Assembly (NCBI GenBank): GCA_025360665.1
Contig: JANYBU010000168.1
Coordinates: 1-10,399 of the forward strand
Length of the DNA: 10,399 bases
Source: Nitrospira sp.
GTDB lineage: Bacteria > Nitrospirota > Nitrospiria > Nitrospirales > Nitrospiraceae
Reading direction: 5' to 3'
The translations under genes and the position numbers were made by a program. Below the pieces are notes generated by a model. That model searched no databases. It was given only the letters and a program-made list of their open reading frames with translations, and was not told where the DNA came from. Below are positions 1 through 6,202 of the stretch, one piece after another. The number at the start of each line of letters is the position of its first letter. Position 1 is the first letter of the stretch.

Positions 1-1
1 A

Positions 2-703
2 GCGCTCAACAAGCTGAACTTCATCGTCGACTACAAGGAGCTCCGCGTGGTCATCGGGCCGAACGGAGCCGGGAAGACGACCTTGCTCGATGTCATTTGC
101 GGGAAGACCAAACCGGCCAGCGGCCGTGTCTTTTTTGGCGAGCGTGTCAACCTTATTGGGAAACGCGAAGATGAAATCGTCTCCCTCGGCATTGGGCGAA
201 AGTTCCAAGCGCCATCCATCTATGGCAATCTGACCGTGTGGGAGAACCTCGACTTGTCGTTGAAACGGAGCAGCAAAGGTGTCTTCCCAACGCTGATAGG
301 AAAATCGACGGCGGCGGAACGAGAAAGAATCGTGCAGAACCTCGAAACGATCAGCCTGAAAGATTATGCGCATACCAGAGCCGGGTCGCTGTCGCACGGT
401 CAGAAGCAATGGCTCGAAATCGGCATGGTGATTTTGCAGGACCCGTCGTTGCTCTTGGTCGACGAGCCGGTCGCAGGCATGACCGATAAAGAAACCGAAC
501 AGACGGGCCGACTGCTCCAATCGTTGGCGGAGAAACATGCAATTGTCGTCATCGAGCACGACATGGACTTTGTCCGACAGATCGCCCGGGTCGTAACGGT
601 GCTGCACGAGGGCACCGTCATTTTCGAAGGCACGGTCGAGCAGGTACAGGCCAACGAGCGCGTACGAGAGATTTATCTGGGCAGACAAAAGGTCGCGCAC
701 TAG
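2..703 (+). CDS. urtD: Urea ABC transporter ATP-binding protein UrtD (5' partial)
   Basis: This is an ATPase subunit of the urea importer and acts on the cytoplasmic face of the inner membrane with the UrtB/UrtC permeases. The reading frame is open from the left edge, so the start lies outside. A GTG at 47 falls inside the Walker A strand and is not a start. In the 233-residue fragment, Walker A (GPNGAGKTT) is at about 19-27. The signature LSHGQKQWLEIGM begins near 130, Walker B LLLVDEPVAGM has D154/E155, and the switch histidine in IEHDMDF is near 186. The HGQKQWLEIGM...DEPVAGMTDKE combination is characteristic of UrtD rather than the related LivG branched-chain amino-acid ATPase. About 15-25 N-terminal residues are probably missing. 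UrtE follows after 99 bases, and urtABC would be expected just upstream. The family call is secure. Urea as the substrate is supported by the adjoining urease genes. Confidence 0.95.
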   Translation, partial: ALNKLNFIVDYKELRVVIGPNGAGKTTLLDVICGKTKPASGRVFFGERVNLIGKREDEIVSLGIGRKFQAPSIYGNLTVWENLDLSLKRSSKGVFPTLIGKSTAAERERIVQNLETISLKDYAHTRAGSLSHGQKQWLEIGMVILQDPSLLLVDEPVAGMTDKETEQTGRLLQSLAEKHAIVVIEHDMDFVRQIARVVTVLHEGTVIFEGTVEQVQANERVREIYLGRQKVAH

Positions 704-720
704 AAAAGAAGGTGCAGAAT

Positions 721-777
721 CTGTTGATCTGATGATCTGTTGACTGGCAGGAACTCATCAGATCGACAGATCAATAG
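721..777. repeat. Imperfect hairpin built of GATCTG-type octamers, urtD-urtE gap
   Basis: Two 23-base arms (721-743 and 755-777) are complementary at 19 positions, plus two possible G-U pairs in RNA, with an 11-base loop. Each side can be read as three 8-bp units: TTGATCTG, ATGATCTG, TTGACTGG on the left and CTCATCAG, ATCGACAG, ATCAATAG on the right. The hairpin fills most of the 99-base gap between the two transporter ATPase genes. It may act as an mRNA stabiliser or attenuator, or simply be an interspersed repeat. No U-run follows, so a simple intrinsic terminator is unlikely. Confidence 0.7.
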
Positions 778-802
778 ATTTTGAGTTTTTTGCAATTACG
801 CC

Positions 803-1513
803 ATGCTTGAGCTGAAGAACATCAACGCTTACTACGGCGAAAGCCATATCCTCCGGAATGTGTCGTTTACCATCGACCCTGGAGAAGTCGTTTGTCTCAT
901 GGGCCGGAACGGTGTCGGCAAGACGACCACATTGAAGGTATTGACCGGCCTCCTGCCTGCGAGGTCAGGACAGATGATGTTTGATGGAGCCGACGTCACG
1001 AAGGAACCGACCGACCGGCGAGCACGCCGCGGGTTAGCCTACGTGCCGCAGGGACGGGAGATCCTTCCTCATCTGACGGTCCGGGAGAATTTACAGATCG
1101 GCTTCTGGGCGAGGTCGGACAAGCCGAACGGGACGGTCGAGAAGAATGCGTTCGACGAGGTGTATCAACTGTTTCCCAAGCTCACTCAAATTCTGGGACG
1201 GCCGGGTGGTGTGTTGAGTGGGGGAGAGCAGCAGCAATTGGCGATCGGCCGCGCGATCTTGTCGAATCCGAAACTGTTGTTGCTCGATGAGCCGACCGAA
1301 GGGATTCAACCCTCGATCGTCGATCAAATCGAAGACGTGATTATCGGGTTCAAGAACTCCAAACGGTTTGGCATTTTGTTGGTCGAGCAGGGGCTCCACT
1401 TTGCCGCGCGGCTGGCGGAGAAGTATGTGGTGATGGCCAAAGGGGCTGTGGTGGTGTCGGGCAAGAGCAATGAGTTGAGCGCGGAGATGGTGAAACAGCA
1501 TTTGACGGTGTAA
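803..1513 (+). CDS. urtE: Urea ABC transporter ATP-binding protein UrtE
   Basis: This is the second ATPase of the urea importer, paired with UrtD. The 236-residue length is normal for UrtE/LivF-type ATPases. Walker A (GRNGVGKTT) is at 34-42, a Q-loop-type VPQGREILPHLTV segment follows, the LSGGEQQQLAIGRA signature starts at 138, and Walker B LLLLDEPTEGIQPS has D162/E163. The segment after Walker B reads LLVEQG, with glutamine in place of the switch histidine, as is usual for LivF/UrtE proteins. TEGIQPSIV is typical of UrtE. The ATG at 803 has no strong Shine-Dalgarno sequence but gives the expected N-terminus MLELKNINAYYG. It lies 99 bases after urtD, separated by a hairpin repeat, and 376 bases before ureA. 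This is probably the last gene of the transporter operon. LivF of an amino-acid importer is the alternative but fits the context less well. Confidence 0.95.
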   Translation: MLELKNINAYYGESHILRNVSFTIDPGEVVCLMGRNGVGKTTTLKVLTGLLPARSGQMMFDGADVTKEPTDRRARRGLAYVPQGREILPHLTVRENLQIGFWARSDKPNGTVEKNAFDEVYQLFPKLTQILGRPGGVLSGGEQQQLAIGRAILSNPKLLLLDEPTEGIQPSIVDQIEDVIIGFKNSKRFGILLVEQGLHFAARLAEKYVVMAKGAVVVSGKSNELSAEMVKQHLTV

Positions 1514-1517
1514 TCAT

Positions 1518-1614
1518 GGCCAGGAGGCAGGAGTGGTCTCCTGCTCGCGCAACGCGCGCCCTCAGAAGGGCCTCGTTGGACGCGCGCAATCGAGACCACT
1601 CCCGCCCCTTGGCC
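1518..1614. repeat. Long nested inverted repeat directly after urtE
   Basis: Outer arms 1518-1540 and 1592-1614 match at 20 of 23 positions when one is reverse-complemented. The 51-base interior folds again: CAACG pairs with CGTTG, and GCCCT pairs with AGGGC around a CAGA loop. The structure begins five bases after the urtE stop, where a transcription terminator or 3' mRNA stabiliser would be expected. It is not followed by a U-run. Its length and nested form look more like an interspersed palindromic repeat that may have taken on such a role. Confidence 0.7.
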
Positions 1615-1667
1615 TGTCAACCTCTTTCCTTCTGCCTTGAGGGTAGGAAAGAAGAGAAGGAGAGAGG

Positions 1668-1723
1668 ACGGGGTGGTTGGGGTAACTTCTTGGGCACAGT
1701 TGAAGTCGCCATAACCACCCCGT
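1668..1723. repeat. Perfect 11-bp inverted repeat in urtE-ureA gap
   Basis: ACGGGGTGGTT (1668-1678) and AACCACCCCGT (1713-1723) are perfect reverse complements. Inside the 34-base spacer, ACTTC (1685-1689) can pair with GAAGT (1702-1706). The arms could form a hairpin in RNA or serve as a divided operator. Either reading is inference. It overlaps a weak promoter-like pair of hexamers listed separately. Confidence 0.55.
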
Positions 1724-1729
1724 TACTAT
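1700..1729 (+). promoter_or_regulatory. Weak candidate sigma70-type promoter for ureABC
   Basis: TTGAAG (1700-1705) and TACTAT (1724-1729) each match four of six consensus bases, with an 18-base spacer. It is the best pair I found by eye in the 376-base gap before ureA and would give a leader of about 155 bases. Both hexamers lie within or beside the perfect 11-bp inverted repeat. The call is tentative because weak matches like this are common by chance. Confidence 0.22.
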
Positions 1730-1767
1730 TCTGGGCCTCCATTGAGTCGAGGGAGCGAGGCTGAGTT

Positions 1768-1787
1768 CTAGCAGGCTGTGGAAAAAC
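1768..1787. repeat. 20-bp repeat, copy 1 (inverted copy before ureD)
   Basis: The stretch CTAGCAGGCTGTGGAAAAAC matches the reverse complement of 6182-6201 at 19 of 20 bases. It also resembles the left end of the palindromic repeat at 6005 (TAGCAGG.TG..GAAAAA pattern). It may therefore be a remnant end of that family. Confidence 0.55.
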
Positions 1788-1794
1788 ATAGCCA

Positions 1795-1861
1795 CGCGAG
1801 ACAGGCGGGACGAGGAGTGAATCCACTCTGTTCACGTCGCGCCTTTCTCGCATGTCTCGCG
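1795..1861. repeat. GAGAC-rich inverted repeat upstream of ureA
   Basis: Arms 1795-1810 and 1846-1861 match at 14 of 16 positions as reverse complements (CGCGAGACA.GCG.GA). The right half contains the exact 15-mer TCGCGCCTTTCTCGC (1837-1851). The same 15-mer recurs at 10185-10199 and, inverted, at 7131-7145. The right arm ends 28 bases before the ureA start, so it would lie in the 5' leader of ureABC if transcription begins upstream. Confidence 0.6.
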
Positions 1862-1889
1862 CTTCACGCGCCATTGACGGAGTTCGACT

Positions 1890-2192
1890 ATGCATCTGAC
1901 CCCGAGAGAACAAGAGAAGCTTCTGATCTATGTCGCGGCGAATTTGGCCAAGGAGCGAAAGGCGCGCGGGTTGAAGTTGAATCATCCCGAAGCCGTTGCG
2001 TTTATCACCGCTGCGATCCTGGAAGGGATTCGCGACGGGCGATCGGTGTCCGATCTGATGAGCTACGGTGCGACGTTGCTGAAGAAGAAGGATGTGATGT
2101 CCGGCGTAGCAGACATGATTCCGGAGTTACAGGTCGAAGGCACGTTCCCGGACGGGACGAAACTCGTCACAGTTCATGAACCGATTCGATAG
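1890..2192 (+). CDS. ureA: Urease subunit gamma (UreA)
   Basis: This is the small gamma subunit of nickel urease, part of the cytoplasmic (UreABC)3 holoenzyme that hydrolyses urea to ammonia and carbamate. The 100-residue length matches the family. Conserved blocks are MHLTPREQEKLLIY at the N-terminus, LNHPEAVAFIT near 30-40, EGIRDGRSV near 45-53, and VEGTFPDGTKLVTVHEPI at the C-terminus. The ATG at 1890 is preceded by GGAG (1879-1882) at seven bases' distance and gives the canonical start. The stop overlaps the ribosome-binding site of ureB, which begins eight bases later, so the two are probably translated together. The 376-base leader upstream is full of inverted repeats. Nothing is missing or altered in the protein. 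Confidence 0.98.
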   Translation: MHLTPREQEKLLIYVAANLAKERKARGLKLNHPEAVAFITAAILEGIRDGRSVSDLMSYGATLLKKKDVMSGVADMIPELQVEGTFPDGTKLVTVHEPIR

Positions 2193-2196
2193 GTGA
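2191..2196 (+). promoter_or_regulatory. Ribosome-binding site deciding the ureB start
   Basis: AGGTGA lies four bases before the ATG at 2201 and overlaps the ureA TAG stop. It supports the long form of UreB rather than an internal start (ATG 2234) that would shorten the unusual basic N-terminus. Confidence 0.6.
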
Positions 2197-2200
2197 ATCG

Positions 2201-2671
2201 ATGAAAAAGAAAACCAAAGCCCCTCGGAAAGTGATGAAACGAAAGGTCGAGAGTCGTGATGCCAAGAAGGCTTCGATTCAGCCTGCAGCTATTATTCCTG
2301 GCGAAATCATCCTCGGTGAAGGCGACATTGTTGCGTTCAAGGGCCGTCAGACGGTTGAGCTCATCGTTGCCAATACGGGTGATCGGCCGATTCAGGTCGG
2401 ATCTCATTGCCACTTTTTTGAAGCCAATCGCGCGCTGCGGTTCGATCGGGAGAAGGCCTACGGATTTCGGCTGCAAGTTCCGGCGGGGACGGCAGTGCGG
2501 TTCGAGCCTGGCGAGGACAAGCGCGTGACGCTCGTAGCGGTCGGTGGTAATCGTGTGGCCTATGGGATCAATGGCCTGACGAACGGGCGATTGGATGATC
2601 CGAAAGTGAAGGCACAGGCGTTAGCCAAAGCGGTTGAACTTGGGTTTCTTGTGAAGGGGAAAGCCACATGA
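2201..2671 (+). CDS. ureB: Urease subunit beta (UreB) with basic N-terminal extension
   Basis: This is the beta subunit of urease, a structural part of the trimer of trimers. The family core runs from about residue 31: IIPGEI, VANTGDRPIQVGSHCHFFEANRAL, FDREKAYGFRLQVPAGTAVRFEPGE, and YGINGLTNG, all closely conserved. The protein is 156 residues, against roughly 100-115 for stand-alone UreB, because an extra N-terminal segment of about 30 residues precedes the usual start. That segment is strongly basic, with 12 Lys/Arg and only two acidic residues, and has no signal peptide or membrane helix. AGGTGA at 2191-2196 supports the ATG at 2201. An internal ATG at 2234 is possible but would still leave about 19 extra residues. 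The gene overlaps ureC by four bases (ATGA), implying translational coupling. The subunit call is certain. The role of the extension is unknown. Confidence 0.97.
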   Translation: MKKKTKAPRKVMKRKVESRDAKKASIQPAAIIPGEIILGEGDIVAFKGRQTVELIVANTGDRPIQVGSHCHFFEANRALRFDREKAYGFRLQVPAGTAVRFEPGEDKRVTLVAVGGNRVAYGINGLTNGRLDDPKVKAQALAKAVELGFLVKGKAT

Positions 2672-4395
2672 AGATCCCACGCCGGCAATACGCTGATTTG
2701 TATGGCCCCACCACCGGAGATCGCATTCGTCTGGCTGACACGGATCTCATCATTGAGATCATGCGCGATCTGACGGTGCCGGGTGAGGAGGCCAAGTTCG
2801 GCGGCGGCAAGGTCATTCGCGACGGAATGGGGCAGTCGCCCTCTGCCACCCGCGCGAAGGGCGCGCTCGACCTCGTGATCACGAATGCGATCATCATCGA
2901 CTGGTGGGGAATCGTGAAGGCGGATATCGGTATCCGGGATGGCCGCATCGTCGGCATCGGCAAGGCGGGCAATCCTGACATGATGGAAGGTGTGACGAAA
3001 GGGATGGAGGTCGGTGCCTGCACTGAGGTGCTCTCGGCGGAAGGCAAGATCGTGACGGCCGGTGGCATCGATACGCACATTCACTTCATCTGCCCGCAGA
3101 TCATCACGGAAGCGGTGGCAAACGGTCTCACGACGTTGCTTGGTGGTGGCACTGGTCCAGCAACCGGCACGAACGCCACGACCTGCACGCCCGGTGCATG
3201 GAATATCCATCGTATGCTGGAAGCGGCGGAAGGATTCCCGATCAACCTGGGTTTTTTGGGGAAGGGTAATTCATCATTGCCGGATGGACTGCGCGAACAG
3301 GTCGAGGCCGGTGCCATCGGCCTCAAGCTGCACGAAGACTGGGGCACGACCCCGGCGGCGATTTCGACCTGTCTCGATGTGGCGGAAGAATATGACGTGC
3401 AGGTGGCGATCCATACCGACACGTTGAACGAAGCCGGGTTTGTCGAAGATACGATCAAGGCCTTCAAGGGACGGACGATTCACACCTACCACACAGAGGG
3501 GGCTGGGGGCGGGCATGCTCCCGACATCATCAAGGTTTGCGGAGAGCCGAATGTCCTGCCGTCGTCTACGAATCCCACAATGCCCTTCACAGTCAATACC
3601 ATGGATGAGCACTTGGACATGCTCATGGTCTGTCACCATCTGAATCCTCGTGTGCCGGAGGACATTGCCTTTGCCGAGTCGCGCATCCGGCGGGAAACGA
3701 TTGCTGCCGAAGATATTTTGCATGACATGGGGGCGATCAGTATCATGTCGTCGGACTCGCAGGCGATGGGGCGGGTGGGTGAAGTGATCATCCGCACCTG
3801 GCAGACGGCGCACAAGATGAAAGTGCAGCGCGGACATCTCTCGCAGACCGCCGCAGAGAAGATGTCTGGGGCCAACGACAATTTTCGGGTGCGGCGTTAT
3901 GTGGCCAAGTACACGATCAATCCGGCGATTGCGCACGGCATCGGGCACGAAGTGGGTTCAGTCGAAGTCGGCAAGTTGGCGGACCTCGTGTTGTGGAAAC
4001 CGGCTTTCTTCGGCGTGAAGCCCGAGATCGTTCTGAAGGGTGGCTTTCCCATGTCCGCTGCCATGGGAGATCCCAATGCGTCGATCCCGACGCCGCAGCC
4101 GGTCTTCACCAGGCCCATGTTCGGGAGCTTTGGCCGCGCCCCGTTCTCCACCAGCCTGACCTTTCTTTCCAAGGCCGCAGTGGACCACGAGGTGCACAAG
4201 TCACTCGGCCTACAGAAACGCGTGTCGGCGGTGAGGCAATGCCGCAGCATCGGCAAGCGCGATATGAAGCTGAACGATGCGCTGCCGCAGATTGAAGTGG
4301 ATCCGGAAACCTATGTCGTGAAAGCTGATGGGCAGATCTTGACATGCGATCCGATGGCGGTGTTGCCAATGGCGCAACGGTATTTCCTATTCTAA
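2668..4395 (+). CDS. ureC: Urease catalytic subunit alpha (UreC)
   Basis: This is the catalytic subunit, carrying the dinuclear nickel centre that hydrolyses urea in the cytoplasm. The 575-residue length is close to the usual ~567-573. All ligands known from Klebsiella urease are present with a +3 offset: His137 and His139 (THIHF), Lys220 (the carbamylated bridging lysine in GLKLHEDWG), His222, His249 (AIHTDTLNE), His275 (YHTEGAGGGHAPD) and Asp363 (SSDSQAMGRVGE). The flexible-lid Cys322 and His323 (MVCHHLN) are also there. The C-terminus, MAQRYFLF, is canonical. The ATG at 2668 overlaps the ureB stop. No frameshift is seen. A 119-base palindromic repeat begins three bases after the stop and separates it from ureF. 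The enzyme should be functional if nickel is loaded by the downstream accessory proteins. Confidence 0.99.
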   Translation: MKIPRRQYADLYGPTTGDRIRLADTDLIIEIMRDLTVPGEEAKFGGGKVIRDGMGQSPSATRAKGALDLVITNAIIIDWWGIVKADIGIRDGRIVGIGKAGNPDMMEGVTKGMEVGACTEVLSAEGKIVTAGGIDTHIHFICPQIITEAVANGLTTLLGGGTGPATGTNATTCTPGAWNIHRMLEAAEGFPINLGFLGKGNSSLPDGLREQVEAGAIGLKLHEDWGTTPAAISTCLDVAEEYDVQVAIHTDTLNEAGFVEDTIKAFKGRTIHTYHTEGAGGGHAPDIIKVCGEPNVLPSSTNPTMPFTVNTMDEHLDMLMVCHHLNPRVPEDIAFAESRIRRETIAAEDILHDMGAISIMSSDSQAMGRVGEVIIRTWQTAHKMKVQRGHLSQTAAEKMSGANDNFRVRRYVAKYTINPAIAHGIGHEVGSVEVGKLADLVLWKPAFFGVKPEIVLKGGFPMSAAMGDPNASIPTPQPVFTRPMFGSFGRAPFSTSLTFLSKAAVDHEVHKSLGLQKRVSAVRQCRSIGKRDMKLNDALPQIEVDPETYVVKADGQILTCDPMAVLPMAQRYFLF

Positions 4396-4397
4396 CG

Positions 4398-4516
4398 GCT
4401 GCTCAAAGCGCTGCCCAGCATCGTTCTCGCCTTGAACGCATCCTCAACGTACCCCAGAGGGTACGTCACCTGTGCGTTCGTCGGCTGTGGCTTTGCTGGA
4501 CAGCGTTTTGAGCAGC
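4398..4516. repeat. ~120-bp palindromic interspersed repeat, copy A (ureC-ureF gap)
   Basis: Outer arms 4398-4419 and 4495-4516 agree at 20 of 22 positions as reverse complements. Further in, GAACGCA (4434-4440) can pair with TGCGTTC (4473-4479). A perfect central stem ACGTACCC/GGGTACGT (4447-4454, 4459-4466) closes a four-base loop. It shares blocks with the element at 6005-6124 in the same order: CCAGC.TCGTTCTCGC, CTCAACGTACC, TTGCTGGAC and TTTTGAGCA. It starts three bases after the ureC stop and ends 20 bases before the ureF ribosome-binding site. It could attenuate transcription or protect ureABC mRNA, which is inference. Confidence 0.8.
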
Positions 4517-4553
4517 TTGTTGGAAGCAGGCGAATAGGTGGTGAGTTCCACAC

Positions 4554-5240
4554 ATGAATACGATCTCACTCCTTACTGGTCTTCGCTTCGTCGATAGCTT
4601 CTTTCCGTCGGGCGGCTATGCCTATTCGTCGGGACTGGAAGCGGCGGTGCAGGGTGGTGCGGTTCGGAATGCGGAAGAGTTGTCGCGTTTCGTGGTTGAG
4701 TCGCTCACGACTGGAATAGGGGAACGCGAGGCAGTGGCAGCAGGATTGGCGCACGAATCTTTTATGTCAGGCCTCTTAGACGATTCATTGAAGGCGGATC
4801 GAGAACTGGACGCAATGAAGCTGGGCCGTGAATCACGGACAGCCAGCCGGCAGATGGGACGCCAGGTGATTCGACTGGCAGCGGAACAGAATCCCAGACA
4901 TCCATTGCTCGAAGATTTTCTGGCCGCGGTTGAGGCTGGGCATAGTCCTGGGCATATGGCGGTGAGTCTCGGCCTCACGCTGGCGGCGGCCGGTTGGTCG
5001 AAGGAAGACACGATTGCGGCGTTTCTCTATCAAACAGCCACTGGGTTTGTATCGGCGGCAATGAAGTTGATGCCGATCGGGCAGCGTGAGGGACAGCGGC
5101 TATTGGAAAATTGGCTTGAGGTGATTGAGCGGGTCAGCCAGAAAGCGGCACATCAACGAGTGCTTCAGTCTTGGTCGCCGGTCCAGGACATTTATGCCAT
5201 GAGGCACAGCCGGTTGGAGTCGCGGCTCTTTCGATCCTAG
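4554..5240 (+). CDS. ureF: Urease accessory protein UreF
   Basis: UreF bridges UreD and UreG in the complex that delivers nickel to apo-urease. It is an all-helical cytoplasmic protein that controls UreG GTPase activity. The 228-residue length is normal. The N-terminal hallmark FPSGGYAYSSGLE spans 17-29. A central GHSPGHMAVSLGLTLAAAG block and a later TATGFVSAAMKLMPIGQ block match the family. The C-terminus, MRHSRLESRLFRS, closely fits the conserved UreF tail. The ATG at 4554 is preceded by AGGTGGTGAG (4536-4545) at a suitable distance. A palindromic repeat of about 120 bp separates it from ureC. UreG follows after 91 bases. No ureE lies between ureC and ureF, where many operons carry one. 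Confidence 0.95.
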   Translation: MNTISLLTGLRFVDSFFPSGGYAYSSGLEAAVQGGAVRNAEELSRFVVESLTTGIGEREAVAAGLAHESFMSGLLDDSLKADRELDAMKLGRESRTASRQMGRQVIRLAAEQNPRHPLLEDFLAAVEAGHSPGHMAVSLGLTLAAAGWSKEDTIAAFLYQTATGFVSAAMKLMPIGQREGQRLLENWLEVIERVSQKAAHQRVLQSWSPVQDIYAMRHSRLESRLFRS

Positions 5241-5289
5241 GAGCGTATGGCACGGGCATCAAGACGATGAGGTGCTTTTCCTTGCCTCT

Positions 5290-5317
5290 GCTATAAGCTA
5301 TACGCCATAAGCCATCA
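5290..5317. repeat. Four tandem imperfect heptamers before ureG
   Basis: The units GCTATAA, GCTATAC, GCCATAA and GCCATCA lie head to tail, with a consensus near GCYATAA, and a partial GCT follows. The array ends 14 bases before the ureG ATG and occupies the place where a ribosome-binding site would normally be. It looks like a short-period repeat expansion. It could affect ureG translation. Confidence 0.65.
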
Positions 5318-5331
5318 GCTCTTGTACTTCT

Positions 5332-6003
5332 ATGCATCGAGAAGATGAACATCTTTGTGGCAATGGGCGTGTGACGGCGGCGCGGGCGCGTCATATTCCT
5401 GTGATTGGTATCGGTGGGCCGGTGGGGTCTGGAAAGACCGCGCTTGTCGAAGCGCTCTGCCTTCGTCTGCGCGATCAGGTGAGCTTGGCGGTCGTCACCA
5501 ATGACATCTTTACCAAGGAGGATGCCGAGTTTCTCACGCGCCGGGGAGCGCTGCCTCAAGACCGTATTCTGGGTGTCGAAACCGGTGGCTGTCCGCACAC
5601 AGCGATACGCGAAGATGCGTCCCATAATCAGGAAGCGCTGGACGATTTGCTCAAGCGCCACCCTGATGTCGAACTCATGTTCGTCGAAAGCGGAGGGGAC
5701 AATCTCGCGGCGACCTTCAGCCCGGAACTCGCCGACACAGTCATCTACGTGATCGACGTGGCAGCCGGTGACAAAATTCCCCGCAAAGGCGGACCTGGCA
5801 TTACGCGATCCGATCTGTTGGTGATCAACAAGATCGATTTGGCGCCGCACGTCGGCGCGGATCTGTCCGTCATGGATCGGGACAGCAAGCGGATGCGGGG
5901 TGACTTGCCGTATCTCTTTACGAATCTCAAGACAGGGCAGGGGCTGGATCAGGTTGTCGGGTGGGTTGAGCAACTTTTGTCGCAACGCGTGCATCGCCAT
6001 TAG
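5332..6003 (+). CDS. ureG: Urease accessory GTPase UreG
   Basis: UreG is a SIMIBI-class GTPase whose GTP-dependent dimer carries nickel to the UreD-UreF-urease complex. The protein is 223 residues, slightly longer than the common ~205-210. The P-loop GGPVGSGKT spans 28-36. The Cys-Pro-His metal-binding motif (Cys87, His89) sits in ETGGCPHTAIRED, followed by ESGGDNL from 119 and the guanine-specificity motif NKID at 166-169. The extra length is about 17 residues before HIPVIGIGG and includes His2 and His7. No Shine-Dalgarno sequence is visible before ATG 5332 because tandem heptamers occupy that place. An in-frame GTG at 5371 would give a more usual N-terminus, so the start is uncertain. The function is secure. 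It lies 91 bases after ureF and is followed by a palindromic repeat. Confidence 0.95.
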   Translation: MHREDEHLCGNGRVTAARARHIPVIGIGGPVGSGKTALVEALCLRLRDQVSLAVVTNDIFTKEDAEFLTRRGALPQDRILGVETGGCPHTAIREDASHNQEALDDLLKRHPDVELMFVESGGDNLAATFSPELADTVIYVIDVAAGDKIPRKGGPGITRSDLLVINKIDLAPHVGADLSVMDRDSKRMRGDLPYLFTNLKTGQGLDQVVGWVEQLLSQRVHRH

Positions 6004-6004
6004 C

Positions 6005-6124
6005 AGGATGCTGAAAAAGTCCGCCAGCTTCGTTCTCGCATCCCTCAGAGGCTCAACGTACCGAAGCGTACGCCTCGCCTCTTCGCTCGCTGCGGCCTTG
6101 CTGGACGGCCTTTTTGAGCATCCT
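6005..6124. repeat. ~120-bp palindromic interspersed repeat, copy B (ureG-ureD gap)
   Basis: Arms 6005-6028 and 6100-6124 are reverse complements with two mismatches and one single-base gap (AGGATGCT.AAAAAG.CCG.CCAGC). CGTAC (6057-6061) and GTACG (6068-6072) form the central stem, with GAGGC/GCCTC-type pairing outside it. It shares ordered sequence blocks with copy A at 4398-4516, so the two are members of one family. It begins one base after the ureG stop codon. Established knowledge does not let me name the family with certainty. A repetitive palindrome of the REP/BIME kind is the nearest analogy. Confidence 0.82.
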
Positions 6125-6181
6125 CCAGCTATTCTGGTTCCAGCACTATAAGGTTTCAACGAAGTATTGTGTATAAACCGA

Positions 6182-6201
6182 GTTTTTCCACAGCCTGTTA
6201 G
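6182..6201. repeat. 20-bp repeat, copy 2 (inverted), before ureD
   Basis: The stretch GTTTTTCCACAGCCTGTTAG is the reverse complement of 1768-1787 apart from one base. It lies just before the preferred ureD start. An upstream TTG at 6167 would force this repeat to be translated as the ureD N-terminus, which argues against that start. Confidence 0.55.
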
Positions 6202-6202
6202 A

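Noticed and set aside
47..703. GTG at 47 as the urtD start
   Set aside because: It lies directly before the Walker A motif, and the same frame continues upstream with typical ABC-ATPase sequence to the window edge.
1689..1710. Sigma54-like element (TGGGCAC...) upstream of ureA
   Set aside because: The -24 half is only approximate and no GC of a TTGC-type -12 element lies at the required spacing.
1516..1985. Several short open frames on both strands in the urtE-ureA gap
   Set aside because: They cross inverted repeats, have no recognisable sequence, and would overlap each other and the ureA start.
4396..4553. Small ureE-like gene between ureC and ureF
   Set aside because: The 158-base gap is filled by a palindromic repeat and no frame resembles UreE.
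5290..5317. CRISPR-like array
   Set aside because: The units are seven bases long, directly adjacent and without spacers, so this is a simple tandem repeat.
5134..6159. 341-residue minus-strand open frame over ureG
   Set aside because: It mirrors ureG and neighbouring repeats, has no recognisable domain, and ureG has all its motifs on the plus strand.
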